Assembly: GCA_950097145.1 (NCBI GenBank)
Contig: CATNCF010000020.1
Coordinates: 1-53,856 of the forward strand
Source of the DNA: an uncultured Lachnospiraceae bacterium
Lineage (GTDB): Bacteria; Bacillota; Clostridia; Lachnospirales; Lachnospiraceae
DNA: 53,856 bases
Direction: 5' to 3'
In this document: piece after piece, positions 25,410 through 34,389 of the stretch
Position numbering within the stretch: position 1 is the first letter of the stretch
How the letters are laid out: every line of letters starts with the position of its first letter
The notes under the pieces: model-generated
The model's input: the letters and a program-made list of their open reading frames with translations, nothing else
Database searches by the model: none
Told to the model about the DNA's origin: nothing
Program-made: the position numbers and the translations under genes

Positions 25410-26288
25410 TTATAACCCTTCTGCAATTTCCATCAGGTACTGTCCATACTCTGTCTTCATCAAAGGTTCCGCCAGTTTCTTTAGCTGTTCTTCATCAATA
25501 AATCCCCGTTTAAAAGCAATTTCTTCTATACAGGAAATATAAAGCCCCTGGCGTTTCTGGAATGCTGACACAAAATCTGCCGCAGCCAGAAGCATATCGT
25601 GATTGCCGGTATCCAGCCAGGCAAATCCCCTTCCCAATGTCTCCACTTTCAACGTCCCCCGTTTGAGATACTCATTATTCACACTGGTGATCTCAATTTC
25701 ACCCCGGGCCGAGGGTTTTACATTTTTGGCAATCTCCACCACATCATTATCATAGAAATATAATCCCGGCACTGCATAGTTGGACTTTGGATTCTCCGGC
25801 TTCTCTTCAATAGATACTGCCGTTCCCTCCTCATCAAATTCTACCACTCCATACTCTCTGGGATCTCTGACATAATATCCAAAAATTGTGGCGCCCTTCT
25901 GGTTCTCAGTCCGATCTGCCGCAGTTTTCAAGACTCTGGAAAAACTCTGTCCGTAAAAAATGTTATCTCCAAGCACCAGCGCCGCCGCATCGTTCCCTAT
26001 AAAGTCTTCTCCAATAATAAAAGCGTCTGCCAGTCCCCTTGGCTCCTGTTGTACTTTATAGGCAAAACGCATCCCGAGCTGGCTTCCGTCGCCCAGAAGC
26101 TGCTCAAACACCGGAAGATCCCTGGGAGTGGAAATAATCAGCACTTCCCGGATTCCCGCCAGCATTAGTGTAGATAATGGATAATAAATCATGGGTTTAT
26201 CATACACCGGCATAATCTGCTTGGATATTGCTTTGGTTAATGGGTACAATCTGGTTCCGGATCCTCCGGCTAAAATAATTCCTTTCAT
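25410..26288 (-). CDS. rfbA: Glucose-1-phosphate thymidylyltransferase
   Basis: A 292-residue RmlA protein starting [18 protein letters not shown], followed by [24 protein letters not shown] and RGFAWLDTG. It makes dTDP-glucose from dTTP and glucose-1-phosphate, the first step to dTDP-rhamnose. I chose ATG 26288 (GGAGG 6 bases upstream) over an in-frame ATG at 26309. It is the first gene of the long operon, about 40 bases after the predicted start of transcription. Confidence 0.96.
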   Translation of the reverse strand: MKGIILAGGSGTRLYPLTKAISKQIMPVYDKPMIYYPLSTLMLAGIREVLIISTPRDLPVFEQLLGDGSQLGMRFAYKVQQEPRGLADAFIIGEDFIGNDAAALVLGDNIFYGQSFSRVLKTAADRTENQKGATIFGYYVRDPREYGVVEFDEEGTAVSIEEKPENPKSNYAVPGLYFYDNDVVEIAKNVKPSARGEIEITSVNNEYLKRGTLKVETLGRGFAWLDTGNHDMLLAAADFVSAFQKRQGLYISCIEEIAFKRGFIDEEQLKKLAEPLMKTEYGQYLMEIAEGL

Positions 26289-26334
26289 GGTTTCCTCCAT
26301 TTTATACACTTTTTGAAACTTTCTCTGGTGCTAA

Positions 26335-26363
26335 ATTATAGCATTTTCTTATATGAAATGCAA
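26335..26363 (-). promoter_or_regulatory. Strong extended -10 sigma-A promoter before rfbA
   Basis: On the minus strand: TTGCAT (26358-26363), a 17-base spacer ending TGC, then TATAAT (26335-26340). The TGn before the -10 makes it an extended -10 promoter. It probably drives the whole rfbA-to-tagH operon down to the terminator at 4640. Confidence 0.85.
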
Positions 26364-26406
26364 GGGAACGCCCCGTTGCAGCGGACGTATCTAATATCCT
26401 CAGATA

Positions 26407-27201
26407 TTATATTCCCAGGCGGTAGACCAGATAATTACTGTTTTCTCCAATCCGCTCATATCCTGCGCCGCACAAAGCTTCATCTGCCAATTCATTTTTA
26501 TAATAAACCAGATAATTACATTTTTCTTTTTTTGAAACTCTTGCAAGACGCTCAAAATTAATCTGTGGATCACTCATAAGCATAAAAATTTTCCTGCTGT
26601 TTTTGCTCTGACCTTTTTCAGTCCTCAGGGCATTCCTCCCATACGGCATCTGGATACTTCCATCATACTGCCGTATATAGGGAAGCAGTTCATTTACTAC
26701 GACTGCCTTTTTTTCATTAATTTTATTTTCCCTGGCATCCTCGCTGATAATATTACATACCTCCACTGCTCTCTGCGGAACCTTATAAGGATTTTCCATA
26801 TCGGAAAAATTCTCCGGCGTATATACAGCGGAACCTGTCGCAACGATTACAATGCACATACCTGCCGCGCCGAATATCCTTTTCCACTTAGATTCCACCA
26901 GCTTCAATCGCAGCGAACAAGCATATGCGATTACCAGCGGTATCGGCAAAATCCAGAACATGCGCCAGTACACCAGAGAACCAACACAATAATCCATAAT
27001 AATTTTTGCTGTCAAAGGGCAAAAAAACAATACAAAGAAGATTACGGAATATCCTGACATGAAAAACGCCCCTAATTTATCTTTTTTTGTTCTGCAGCTC
27101 CCCCCCATAAGAAGCAGGGATGCCAGGAACAAAGCCATATGCATGCCTGTACCAGTAAACATCAAATAATTTTCCCAGGCTGTACGAATAACTTCTCTCA
27201 T
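26407..27201 (-). CDS. Uncharacterised membrane protein, second of a pair
   Basis: The 264-residue protein has about four hydrophobic segments in its first 150 residues, including YWRMFWILPIPLVIAYACSL, then a soluble, mixed C-terminal region (about 150-264). I do not recognise a defined family. It reads like the C-terminal half of large Lachnospiraceae polytopic proteins, with the preceding gene as the N-terminal half. It has its own AAAGGAG site and ATG, 31 bases after the first gene's stop, so it is translated separately. A role in lipid-linked sugar transfer is possible but only inferred. Confidence 0.55.
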   Translation of the reverse strand: MREVIRTAWENYLMFTGTGMHMALFLASLLLMGGSCRTKKDKLGAFFMSGYSVIFFVLFFCPLTAKIIMDYCVGSLVYWRMFWILPIPLVIAYACSLRLKLVESKWKRIFGAAGMCIVIVATGSAVYTPENFSDMENPYKVPQRAVEVCNIISEDARENKINEKKAVVVNELLPYIRQYDGSIQMPYGRNALRTEKGQSKNSRKIFMLMSDPQINFERLARVSKKEKCNYLVYYKNELADEALCGAGYERIGENSNYLVYRLGI

Positions 27202-27232
27202 AACAATTCTCCTTTCCCTTGCTAGACTTGCG

Positions 27233-28267
27233 TCATCGAATGATTAGATAAATTCCGGCACATATCAGATTCGGAACACAACATAACAAGGTACAGCATA
27301 ACTCTTTGATATTTTTATTTCTAATAACATTCAAAAATCCAAAAATGCCCAGCATAATCGCTCCCAACATAATTCCCATAGATGATACCATACAGCAGGC
27401 GCACATTAGCAAAAACAAAAAACACCAGTCTGCCGCGACAGCCTGTCCTAAGTAAAGATGCAGCATCATATAAAATATGAAAGGCACTAATATTGCGCAG
27501 AGGACCGCCTTCCCCTGCCAAATCCTCACTAATGCAAACATCCCCTGGGTATATACTGTATATCCAGAAAACATAACGATTACAATTACAAAAAGCAGGA
27601 AATAATCAGAATATTCGGAATTGTCAGGAAACATCTTCATCCCCAACAATTTATACACTGCATAAGATAAAACAATCAGTACGGCGGCCAAAACCACATG
27701 TGCCGTAACTGCCGGATGCACGCCGGTGATTTTACTTAGAAATGCGGAAAAAGAAAAAAATGGGGAAAGCACATACCGGGCGGGCAGCTTAGCATACTCC
27801 ATACCGGTATATGGATTAATAGAAAATATCGTATTGGTAGAAACTGCTGAAACAGCCGCCCCCACATAAAAAGCATCATCTTCATCAATGTGCGTATATC
27901 TCACATAAACATATGCCTGTCCTAAAATAAGTACAAGATTCCCCCATTCTATCAAAGACATATCCTTTATGGATAATGCTTCTTTTTTTAATACAAAAGC
28001 AATATCCTTACGGCCTTTCAGCAATGCTGCAATTGCAAGCAGGACGATTACACCGCCGTATATCATACATAAAACATCAAGACTCTGTCTCAAAAAAATT
28101 AGCGGCAGTGCAATAATTTCAAAAATTCCCCATAAAATTACGAATCCTGCTCCCCAATTAAGCAATATTCCTTTCCGTTCTTCTGGAAGAAAGGACGTAT
28201 ACAGCATCCCCACAATCTGTGGAATAACTGCCAGCATCGTAAATAGTACCATTATATTACCTAACAT
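27233..28267 (-). CDS. Uncharacterised polytopic membrane protein, GT-C-like (DUF6077-type)
   Basis: The 344-residue protein is nearly all hydrophobic segments. A loop after the third or fourth helix carries YTHIDEDDAFY, an acidic cluster in the place where GT-C glycosyltransferases hold their Asp-based active site. It ends in a membrane segment without a soluble domain, unlike full-length GT-C enzymes, and the next gene may supply the rest. The family name is from memory and uncertain. It has its own promoter (28305-28333). Confidence 0.6.
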   Translation of the reverse strand: MLGNIMVLFTMLAVIPQIVGMLYTSFLPEERKGILLNWGAGFVILWGIFEIIALPLIFLRQSLDVLCMIYGGVIVLLAIAALLKGRKDIAFVLKKEALSIKDMSLIEWGNLVLILGQAYVYVRYTHIDEDDAFYVGAAVSAVSTNTIFSINPYTGMEYAKLPARYVLSPFFSFSAFLSKITGVHPAVTAHVVLAAVLIVLSYAVYKLLGMKMFPDNSEYSDYFLLFVIVIVMFSGYTVYTQGMFALVRIWQGKAVLCAILVPFIFYMMLHLYLGQAVAADWCFLFLLMCACCMVSSMGIMLGAIMLGIFGFLNVIRNKNIKELCCTLLCCVPNLICAGIYLIIR

Positions 28268-28304
28268 AAAAATTCTCCGTTCTTCTTTACTTATTATGGT
28301 AAAT

Positions 28305-28333
28305 ATGATACTTAATTATTCCGCCACTGTCAA
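28305..28333 (-). promoter_or_regulatory. Consensus sigma-A promoter for the membrane protein pair
   Basis: On the minus strand: TTGACA (28328-28333), a 17-base spacer, TATCAT (28305-28310). Its -35 begins 6 bases after the stop of the preceding glycosidase-like gene. Confidence 0.8.
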
Positions 28334-28338
28334 TCTCT

Positions 28339-31275
28339 CTATTTACTGTACATTTTATAAATCCGATTTTTTTTATATCCTGGCACAATCTTTTTCCAGG
28401 ATTTCTTTCCTATCACCTTCAAATAGCGTTTCGTATATTTTTCAAATTTAGAAGTGTCCATATATTTAAATGCGGTGAAGGCTTCCTTTCCTTTAATTCC
28501 CATTCGCAGCCCCTGGGCTACTTCCACCGGATGATCGTAATAGCTTCGGATAATGAAGGCATCCACCATAGGATTGCATGCCGCAATAAAATAGCTGTAG
28601 GCAATGGCCGCCGCCTGGTTTGCCTGCCCCCAGGTTGAGGAATATCCCTGCTCCGATAAAATAATCCGTACGGAAGAACCATAATGTTTCTTGATATACT
28701 TTGTCAGGACATTGAGGTTCTTCATCGTAATATAAGGAGTGTGTACATTTTTTGTAATGCCAAATCCCTCCCAGAACTTCGTATAAGTCAGCGGATTTGA
28801 ATAGGCATGGTAAGCAAGATTCCATTTCAAACCTGTTTGCAATTTGTTTAAATATTTATGAAAGGAATCGATCGTATGCTTTGTACTATATCCTCCCGGC
28901 ACTGAAACATTCCACAGGTTATCTGTGCAGATAAAAATACGGGCGTTGGAGTACTGGCTGCGCACTGCGTAATAAAGGCTGCGGAATGCGTAAGCATAGG
29001 TGGTAAAATAGGACCCTTCTGACATACTACCAGAATAATTCCATTGTCTTGGGTTGTTTATCTCATTGCCCAGAATCCAGTTGGAAACATAGCACTTTTT
29101 CTGTCCAAATACACTGCCGAGATAACAGAATACAGCTTCCATCTCTTCTCTTGCAGAATTGTTATATACATTCCATGTATAATAGGGGGCTTTGCCTGAC
29201 TTACGGGCTCGTTCCGCAATCAAATCCGTATGTCCTTTTGTCCAATCCAGCATAATCTGCATGGTAACATTAATTCCTTTTTTGTTACATGCAGAAATAA
29301 TTTCGCGGTAAGCCTTCAAGTCATTAAAATAATACGTTTTTCCATTATACTGGTATGGCGCCGTCCCCTTCTTTAATACCATAGATACTGGCATATTCAG
29401 AAAGTTATTTTTGGCTCCGCAGTCATAAATTTCTTTTATGCTATTATAAAACTGCATTCCTTTTTTTGTCTTGCCAAGCTTATATTTTGATTTGTTTCTT
29501 GCTGTTTTTTCTGGATTTTTCACATAAGAAGTATTGCTGATCAGCTTATACTTCCCTTTCTTTTTTACAGCAATTCCATACATAGACACTGCATATCCCT
29601 GATTTTCTTTGGTATTCAGGGAAAACGAAAGGCTTTTCTTTTTATGGATCTTTTTTGCCATCCGGTAAGGCTTGTTATTCAGCGGGTGTACATAAACCAG
29701 ATAATAGCAGTCATCATCACTTGCCACCCTGTATTTTACCGTTGCCGTCACTTTTACCTTACTGGTCTTTACCGCTTTGCACGCAGTAATTTTTCCTGAA
29801 TTCTTCTTAGGGCTTCGAGTACATTTTACCCATTTGGCATAAAACACTTTATTTCCTGTGGACCCTTGTTTTATCTGTGTAACACGCTTCTTAAAATGAC
29901 TGTCCTTGTACCAGCCGTCAAAATCATATCCTTTCTTTTTGGGAGCAGGAAGCTCAAATGTACTGCTGTTAATAGAATAAATCTTTTTTGCAGATCCTGA
30001 AAACTTTCCTCCTCTGAGATTATATGAAATGTTATACTTTACAGGTTTCCACTTAACATAGAGAGAAACAGTACCGTTATACGACGTAGTAAGATCCGTT
30101 ATCTTCGCGCCGCTCTGATAAGTCTTTCCATCACCGTCTTTTTGCGTATTCCATCCTGCAAACGTATAGCCTCTCTTTTTAAAACGGCTGGCATTCAACG
30201 GGCTTGGGATCCCATATATATGGCTGCTGGCCGATACAAACCCGCTGTCAGCCCCATTGCCGTTATACCATACTCTGTAAGGATTGCCCTTCCACTTGGC
30301 AAACAGCACAACCGTATCGCCATGTTCCTGCCCCTTGAACTCCACCCGCTGTTTCTCCATATAAGTAATTCCTGTCCCGTCTTTTTTGGTATTCCATCCC
30401 TGGAATGTATAGCCAGGCCTCTTATATTTATTTTTATACAGCAGCTTGCTCCTTCCGCAGGCAAACCATTCTTCTTTCATCGTTCCAGAGCCACCGTTCG
30501 CATCATAGCGCACCTTATAACGCCCAACCTTCCAGACAGCTTTTAATACCACCGCAGCATCCTGCTGGTCTGCCAGGTTCTTTGCGAAACTTCCGCCTTG
30601 AAGAACCGTTCCATTCTCCTGTTTCCATCCGGCAAAGGCATATCCTGATTTCTTCCCGGCCCCTGAGGGAAGAAGCTCTTCCCTGTCATAAGTAAAGATT
30701 TGTTCTGGAATCTCTTCCCCGGCTCCGCCGTTTAAATCAAACTGCACCCGGTAAGTAACGGGAACCCATACGGCAAGAAGGGAAATATTCCCGGTAATCG
30801 GCTGGTCAAAGGTATAATACACTCCATTTCCATTCACCCATCCAGAAAAGAAATATCCCTTTTTTACCGGAGCTTCCACCGCTGCGGCGTCTGGAAGTTC
30901 ACCTTCCTTCACCTGCATAGAAGCACTGTCTTTTCCATCCTGAGTCGTTCCTCCAGCCAGATTAAAATAAATGGTATATTCTTTCTCCTGATCTTCTCCT
31001 GGCTGTTCCGGGATTTCCGGGTTCTCCGGCTCTCCCTCTCCAGGTCTTTCAGGTTCCTGCCCGTTTCCCCCTGGCTCTTCTAAATCTCCCGGCTTCTCAG
31101 GTTCCTCTCCTCCGGGAACCTCTGAATTCTCATTGTCTCCCTCTGGTACATTCTCCTGCCCTGGTTCCTGTAACGCCTGCTGCCCTTTGATATCTCCCAA
31201 AGCATGCAGGCTGCTTCCGTCCCATGAAATCAGCAGCACAGCCGCTAGCAATATTGATAGTATCCTCTTTCCCAT
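28339..31275 (-). CDS. Secreted InlB-repeat protein with DUF5722-like glycosidase domain (copy 2)
   Basis: The 978-residue protein has a signal peptide (1 to about 26) and a Pro/Glu/Gly-rich linker (35-98). Five Listeria/Bacteroides-type repeats follow (about 100-170, 174-250, 252-328, 332-409, 412-482; each ends like LYVKW or FYAKW), then a beta-rich stretch (485-590). The C-terminal domain (597-978) resembles DUF5722 and a TIM-barrel glycosidase: NWILGNEINN places Glu738 as candidate acid/base and IILSEQGYSS places Glu875 as candidate nucleophile, the clan GH-A pattern. The substrate is unknown and may be the cell's own polysaccharide. No wall-sorting signal is seen. It has a tandem paralog at 31409-34270. 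Confidence 0.78.
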   Translation of the reverse strand: MGKRILSILLAAVLLISWDGSSLHALGDIKGQQALQEPGQENVPEGDNENSEVPGGEEPEKPGDLEEPGGNGQEPERPGEGEPENPEIPEQPGEDQEKEYTIYFNLAGGTTQDGKDSASMQVKEGELPDAAAVEAPVKKGYFFSGWVNGNGVYYTFDQPITGNISLLAVWVPVTYRVQFDLNGGAGEEIPEQIFTYDREELLPSGAGKKSGYAFAGWKQENGTVLQGGSFAKNLADQQDAAVVLKAVWKVGRYKVRYDANGGSGTMKEEWFACGRSKLLYKNKYKRPGYTFQGWNTKKDGTGITYMEKQRVEFKGQEHGDTVVLFAKWKGNPYRVWYNGNGADSGFVSASSHIYGIPSPLNASRFKKRGYTFAGWNTQKDGDGKTYQSGAKITDLTTSYNGTVSLYVKWKPVKYNISYNLRGGKFSGSAKKIYSINSSTFELPAPKKKGYDFDGWYKDSHFKKRVTQIKQGSTGNKVFYAKWVKCTRSPKKNSGKITACKAVKTSKVKVTATVKYRVASDDDCYYLVYVHPLNNKPYRMAKKIHKKKSLSFSLNTKENQGYAVSMYGIAVKKKGKYKLISNTSYVKNPEKTARNKSKYKLGKTKKGMQFYNSIKEIYDCGAKNNFLNMPVSMVLKKGTAPYQYNGKTYYFNDLKAYREIISACNKKGINVTMQIMLDWTKGHTDLIAERARKSGKAPYYTWNVYNNSAREEMEAVFCYLGSVFGQKKCYVSNWILGNEINNPRQWNYSGSMSEGSYFTTYAYAFRSLYYAVRSQYSNARIFICTDNLWNVSVPGGYSTKHTIDSFHKYLNKLQTGLKWNLAYHAYSNPLTYTKFWEGFGITKNVHTPYITMKNLNVLTKYIKKHYGSSVRIILSEQGYSSTWGQANQAAAIAYSYFIAACNPMVDAFIIRSYYDHPVEVAQGLRMGIKGKEAFTAFKYMDTSKFEKYTKRYLKVIGKKSWKKIVPGYKKNRIYKMYSK

Positions 31276-31322
31276 ATTTCTTCCTTTTCATCTTTTGGTT
31301 TTACTAATGTCATCCAATTTCT

Positions 31323-31351
31323 ATTATACTTTGACACAGAACTAGAAACAA
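31323..31351 (-). promoter_or_regulatory. Promoter of glycosidase-like copy 2
   Basis: TTGTTT (31346-31351), 17-base spacer, TATAAT (31323-31328) on the minus strand. The -35 and the bases before it (TTCTTGTTTC) are the same as at the promoter of the paralog. Confidence 0.75.
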
Positions 31352-31408
31352 GAACCTCCCATACCGCTTTATGTAAAAAATATATTAATTTTTTTCTAAG
31401 AATTCTGC

Positions 31409-34270
31409 CTACTTGGAATACATCTTATATATTTTGCTTTTCTTATATCCTGGCACAATACCAGACCATTTTTTAATCTTAATTACTTTCAGATATTGAT
31501 TGGTATATTTTGCAAACTTGGAAGTATCCATATACTTGAAAGCTTCAAAAGCTTCCTTTCCATGAATTCCCATACGCAGCCCCTGGGCAACCTCCACCGG
31601 GTGATCGTAGTAGCTGCGTATGATAAACGCATCCACCATGGGATTGCAGGCCGCAATATAGTAACTGGCCGCAATCGCCGCCGCCTGGTTTGCCTGCCCC
31701 CAGCTAGAAGAATACCCCTGTTCTGACAAAATGATACGCACGGAGGAACCATAAGTCTTTTTTATATAATTGGTGAGAACCTTAAGGTTCTTCATGGTAA
31801 TATATGGACTGTTCACATTATTTGTAATTCCGTATCCAGCCCAAAAATTTGTATAAGTCAGCGGAAAGGAGTATGCATGGTAAGCCAGATTCCACTTTAA
31901 TCCCTTCTGTATACTGTTCAAATGACTTGTAAAAGAAGAAATCAAACGTTTTGCACTGTAGCCTCCCTTGGGCGACGTATTCCAAAAATTGTCGGTACAG
32001 ATAAAGATGCGTGCATTGGAATACTGGCTGCGCACCGCATAATAGAGGGCGCGGAACGCATAGGCATAAGTCCTGAAATACTTATAGTCTGTCATGCCGG
32101 ACGCATAGTTCCAGTTTTTGGGATTATTTACCTCGTTTCCCAAAACCCAGTTGGACACATAACAGTCTTTTTTACCGAATATCCCACCTACATAACAGAA
32201 GATGGCTTCCATCTTTTCCCTTGCGTTACGATCATATACGTTCCAGCTATAAAAAGGCGCGGCGCCTGACACACGGGCGCTGGGATAAATCATGTCCATG
32301 CCGGGTTCGCTCCAATCCAGCATAATCTGCATGGTAACATTGATTCCCTTCTTATTACATTCAGAAACAATCTGGCGGTAAGCGTCCATAGGATCAAAAT
32401 AATACGTTTTCCCATTGTACTGATAGGGTACTGTACCGCTGCCCAAGACCATAGATGCTGTCAGATTCAGGAAATTATTCTTCGCTCCACACTCGTCAAT
32501 TTCTGCCATACTGTTGTAGAACTGCATTCCCTTTTTCGTCTTGCCCAGTTTGTATTTCGATTTGTTGGACGCCGTCTTTTCTGCATTCTTCACAAAAGAA
32601 GCGCTGCTGATCAATTTATATTTCCCATTCACTTTTACGGCAATTCCGTACTTAGACACTGCATATCCTTGATTCTCTTTGGGTTTCAACACGAAAGAAA
32701 GTTTTTTCTTCTTATACGATTTCTGCACCATCCGGTAAGGTTTCCCACTGATTGGATCAACGTATACCAGATAATAACCGTCATCATCACTTTTTATTCT
32801 ATTTTTTACTGTAGCCGTTATTTTAATCTTATTAGTTCCTGTTCCTTTACAGGCAGTCAATTTCGCAGAATTGCTTTTCGGACTGCGGCTGCACTTGACC
32901 CATTTTGCATAAAAAGTTTTATTTCCTGTGCTGCCAACAGAAATCTGTCCCACACGCTTTTTCAATTTCTTATCTGTATACCAACCGTCAAAATCATAAT
33001 TCTTCCTGGTAGGGATGGGAAGGTTAAAAGCCTTAGCCGCCGTATAAACTTTCTTGGCAGAAGACGCAAGTTTTCCGCCATTCAGCTTATAAGAGATATT
33101 GTACTTTATGGCGCTCCATTTTGCATAAAGAGTTACAGCTCCATTCTGGGTTGTGGTAAGATCCGACACTTTAGCTCCTGCCTTGTAAGTTTTCCCTTTG
33201 CCGTCCTTCTGGGTATTCCAGCCTGCAAAAGTATATCCCTTGCGCTTAAAACTATTTGCATTCAAAGCGCTGCCTGTTCCATATATATGGCTGCTGTCCG
33301 AAACATTTCCACTGTCTGCGCCATTACCATCGTACTTTACCGTATAGGAATTTCCTTTCCACATGGCGTACAATACCACGGTATTTCCATCCTCCTGGTC
33401 ATAAAAAATGGCTTTTTGCTCATCTTGATAAGCGGTTCCCGTCCCATCTTTCTCACTGTTCCAGCCCTGGAAGGTATATCCTGCCCGCTTATATTTATTT
33501 GCGTAGAGCTGTTTCTCCCGCTTACAGGCAAAGGTCTCTTCTTTCATGGTTCCCGTACCGCCGTTGGCGTCAAACCGGATCTTAAACTTCCCGATTCTCC
33601 AGCTCGCTTTCAGTACTACCACTGCACCTTCCTGATCCGCCAGATTTTTTACACTGGAACCTCCCTGGTAGGCAGTCTCTCCCAGCATCCATTCCAAAAA
33701 TACAAACCCGGATTTCTTTCCCGCGTCTAATGGCAGCGCTTCTTCCTGATCATAGATACAGACAAGCTCTGGTATTTCCTCACCGGTTCCGCCGTTTAAG
33801 TCAAACTGAATCCGGTAAGTAATAGGTGTCCATGATGCAGACAAGGAAAAATTCCCTGTAACCGGCTGGTCAAACTGATAAATATTCCCAGCTTCATCCA
33901 GCCATCCCTGAAACGTATATCCCGTTTTTTTAGGCTCTGCCAGGGTGGAAATATCCGGAAATTCTCCTTCTTTCACCTGGATAGACATACTTTCCTGCCC
34001 CTCTTGGGTCAATCCCCCGTTCAGGTCAAAATTAATAGTATATTCCTGCCGTTCCTCTCCATCCCCGTCTTCTCCCCCGGGTGTCTCCGGTTCCTGGGGT
34101 TCTCCCCCTTCCGTGCCTCCCGGAAGTTCCGGCTCCTGCTGAGCCGCTTCTGCTCCCTGTTCTGTCAGATTCTGCCATGGTCCCTCCAAAGTTCCTGCAG
34201 CATACAGGCTGGCCCCATCTGAAATCATTATGGCAGCCGCCAATAACATTGATAATATCCTCTTTTTCAT
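31409..34270 (-). CDS. Secreted InlB-repeat protein with DUF5722-like glycosidase domain (copy 1)
   Basis: The 953-residue paralog of the next gene has the same order: signal peptide (cleavage near residue 25), acidic Pro/Gly-rich linker (shorter, by about 25 residues), five InlB-type repeats, beta-rich stretch and GH-A-like C-terminal domain. NWVLGNEVNN and IILSEQGYSS put the candidate catalytic Glu residues near 713 and 850. The C-terminal domains are very alike and the linkers and repeats less so, as expected after tandem duplication. A long reading frame on the opposite strand (32669-33730) is a shadow of this gene. It has its own promoter and is probably monocistronic. Confidence 0.78.
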   Translation of the reverse strand: MKKRILSMLLAAAIMISDGASLYAAGTLEGPWQNLTEQGAEAAQQEPELPGGTEGGEPQEPETPGGEDGDGEERQEYTINFDLNGGLTQEGQESMSIQVKEGEFPDISTLAEPKKTGYTFQGWLDEAGNIYQFDQPVTGNFSLSASWTPITYRIQFDLNGGTGEEIPELVCIYDQEEALPLDAGKKSGFVFLEWMLGETAYQGGSSVKNLADQEGAVVVLKASWRIGKFKIRFDANGGTGTMKEETFACKREKQLYANKYKRAGYTFQGWNSEKDGTGTAYQDEQKAIFYDQEDGNTVVLYAMWKGNSYTVKYDGNGADSGNVSDSSHIYGTGSALNANSFKRKGYTFAGWNTQKDGKGKTYKAGAKVSDLTTTQNGAVTLYAKWSAIKYNISYKLNGGKLASSAKKVYTAAKAFNLPIPTRKNYDFDGWYTDKKLKKRVGQISVGSTGNKTFYAKWVKCSRSPKSNSAKLTACKGTGTNKIKITATVKNRIKSDDDGYYLVYVDPISGKPYRMVQKSYKKKKLSFVLKPKENQGYAVSKYGIAVKVNGKYKLISSASFVKNAEKTASNKSKYKLGKTKKGMQFYNSMAEIDECGAKNNFLNLTASMVLGSGTVPYQYNGKTYYFDPMDAYRQIVSECNKKGINVTMQIMLDWSEPGMDMIYPSARVSGAAPFYSWNVYDRNAREKMEAIFCYVGGIFGKKDCYVSNWVLGNEVNNPKNWNYASGMTDYKYFRTYAYAFRALYYAVRSQYSNARIFICTDNFWNTSPKGGYSAKRLISSFTSHLNSIQKGLKWNLAYHAYSFPLTYTNFWAGYGITNNVNSPYITMKNLKVLTNYIKKTYGSSVRIILSEQGYSSSWGQANQAAAIAASYYIAACNPMVDAFIIRSYYDHPVEVAQGLRMGIHGKEAFEAFKYMDTSKFAKYTNQYLKVIKIKKWSGIVPGYKKSKIYKMYSK

Positions 34271-34309
34271 ATCTTTTCCTCTTTTGCCTCACAATATTGT
34301 CCAGATTTT

Positions 34310-34338
34310 ATTATAACGTCAGATTGTGATGGAAACAA
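34310..34338 (-). promoter_or_regulatory. Promoter of glycosidase-like copy 1
   Basis: TTGTTT (34333-34338), 17-base spacer, TATAAT (34310-34315) on the minus strand. The -35 abuts the preceding terminator. The spacer CCATCACAATCTGACGT is nearly shared with the promoter at 2058-2086. Confidence 0.78.
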
Positions 34339-34339
34339 G

Positions 34340-34368
34340 AAAAAAGGAACCATTTCTGACTCCTTTTT
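34340..34368 (-). terminator. Intrinsic terminator after the DUF2142 gene
   Basis: On the minus strand AAAAAGGAGTCA pairs with TGGTTCCTTTTTT (two G-T wobbles) around a GAAA loop, ending in T6. It closes the long transcript that carries comF to the DUF2142 gene. The A-rich left arm means it could also work in the other direction. Confidence 0.85.
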
Positions 34369-34389
34369 CCATCCAATATGTACCATTTT

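Noticed and set aside
26392..26409. Hairpin at the stop of the second membrane protein gene
   Set aside because: The 7-base AT-rich stem has no following T-tract, so it is not a convincing terminator.
32669..33730. Long (353-codon) plus-strand reading frame
   Set aside because: It is exactly antisense to the InlB-repeat region of a well-supported gene. Its openness follows from codon bias on the other strand, and no promoter or ribosome binding site is seen.
28339..34270. Long direct DNA repeats that could look like a mobile or satellite repeat
   Set aside because: They are the coding repeats of two paralogous genes plus the InlB repeat units, not a separate element.
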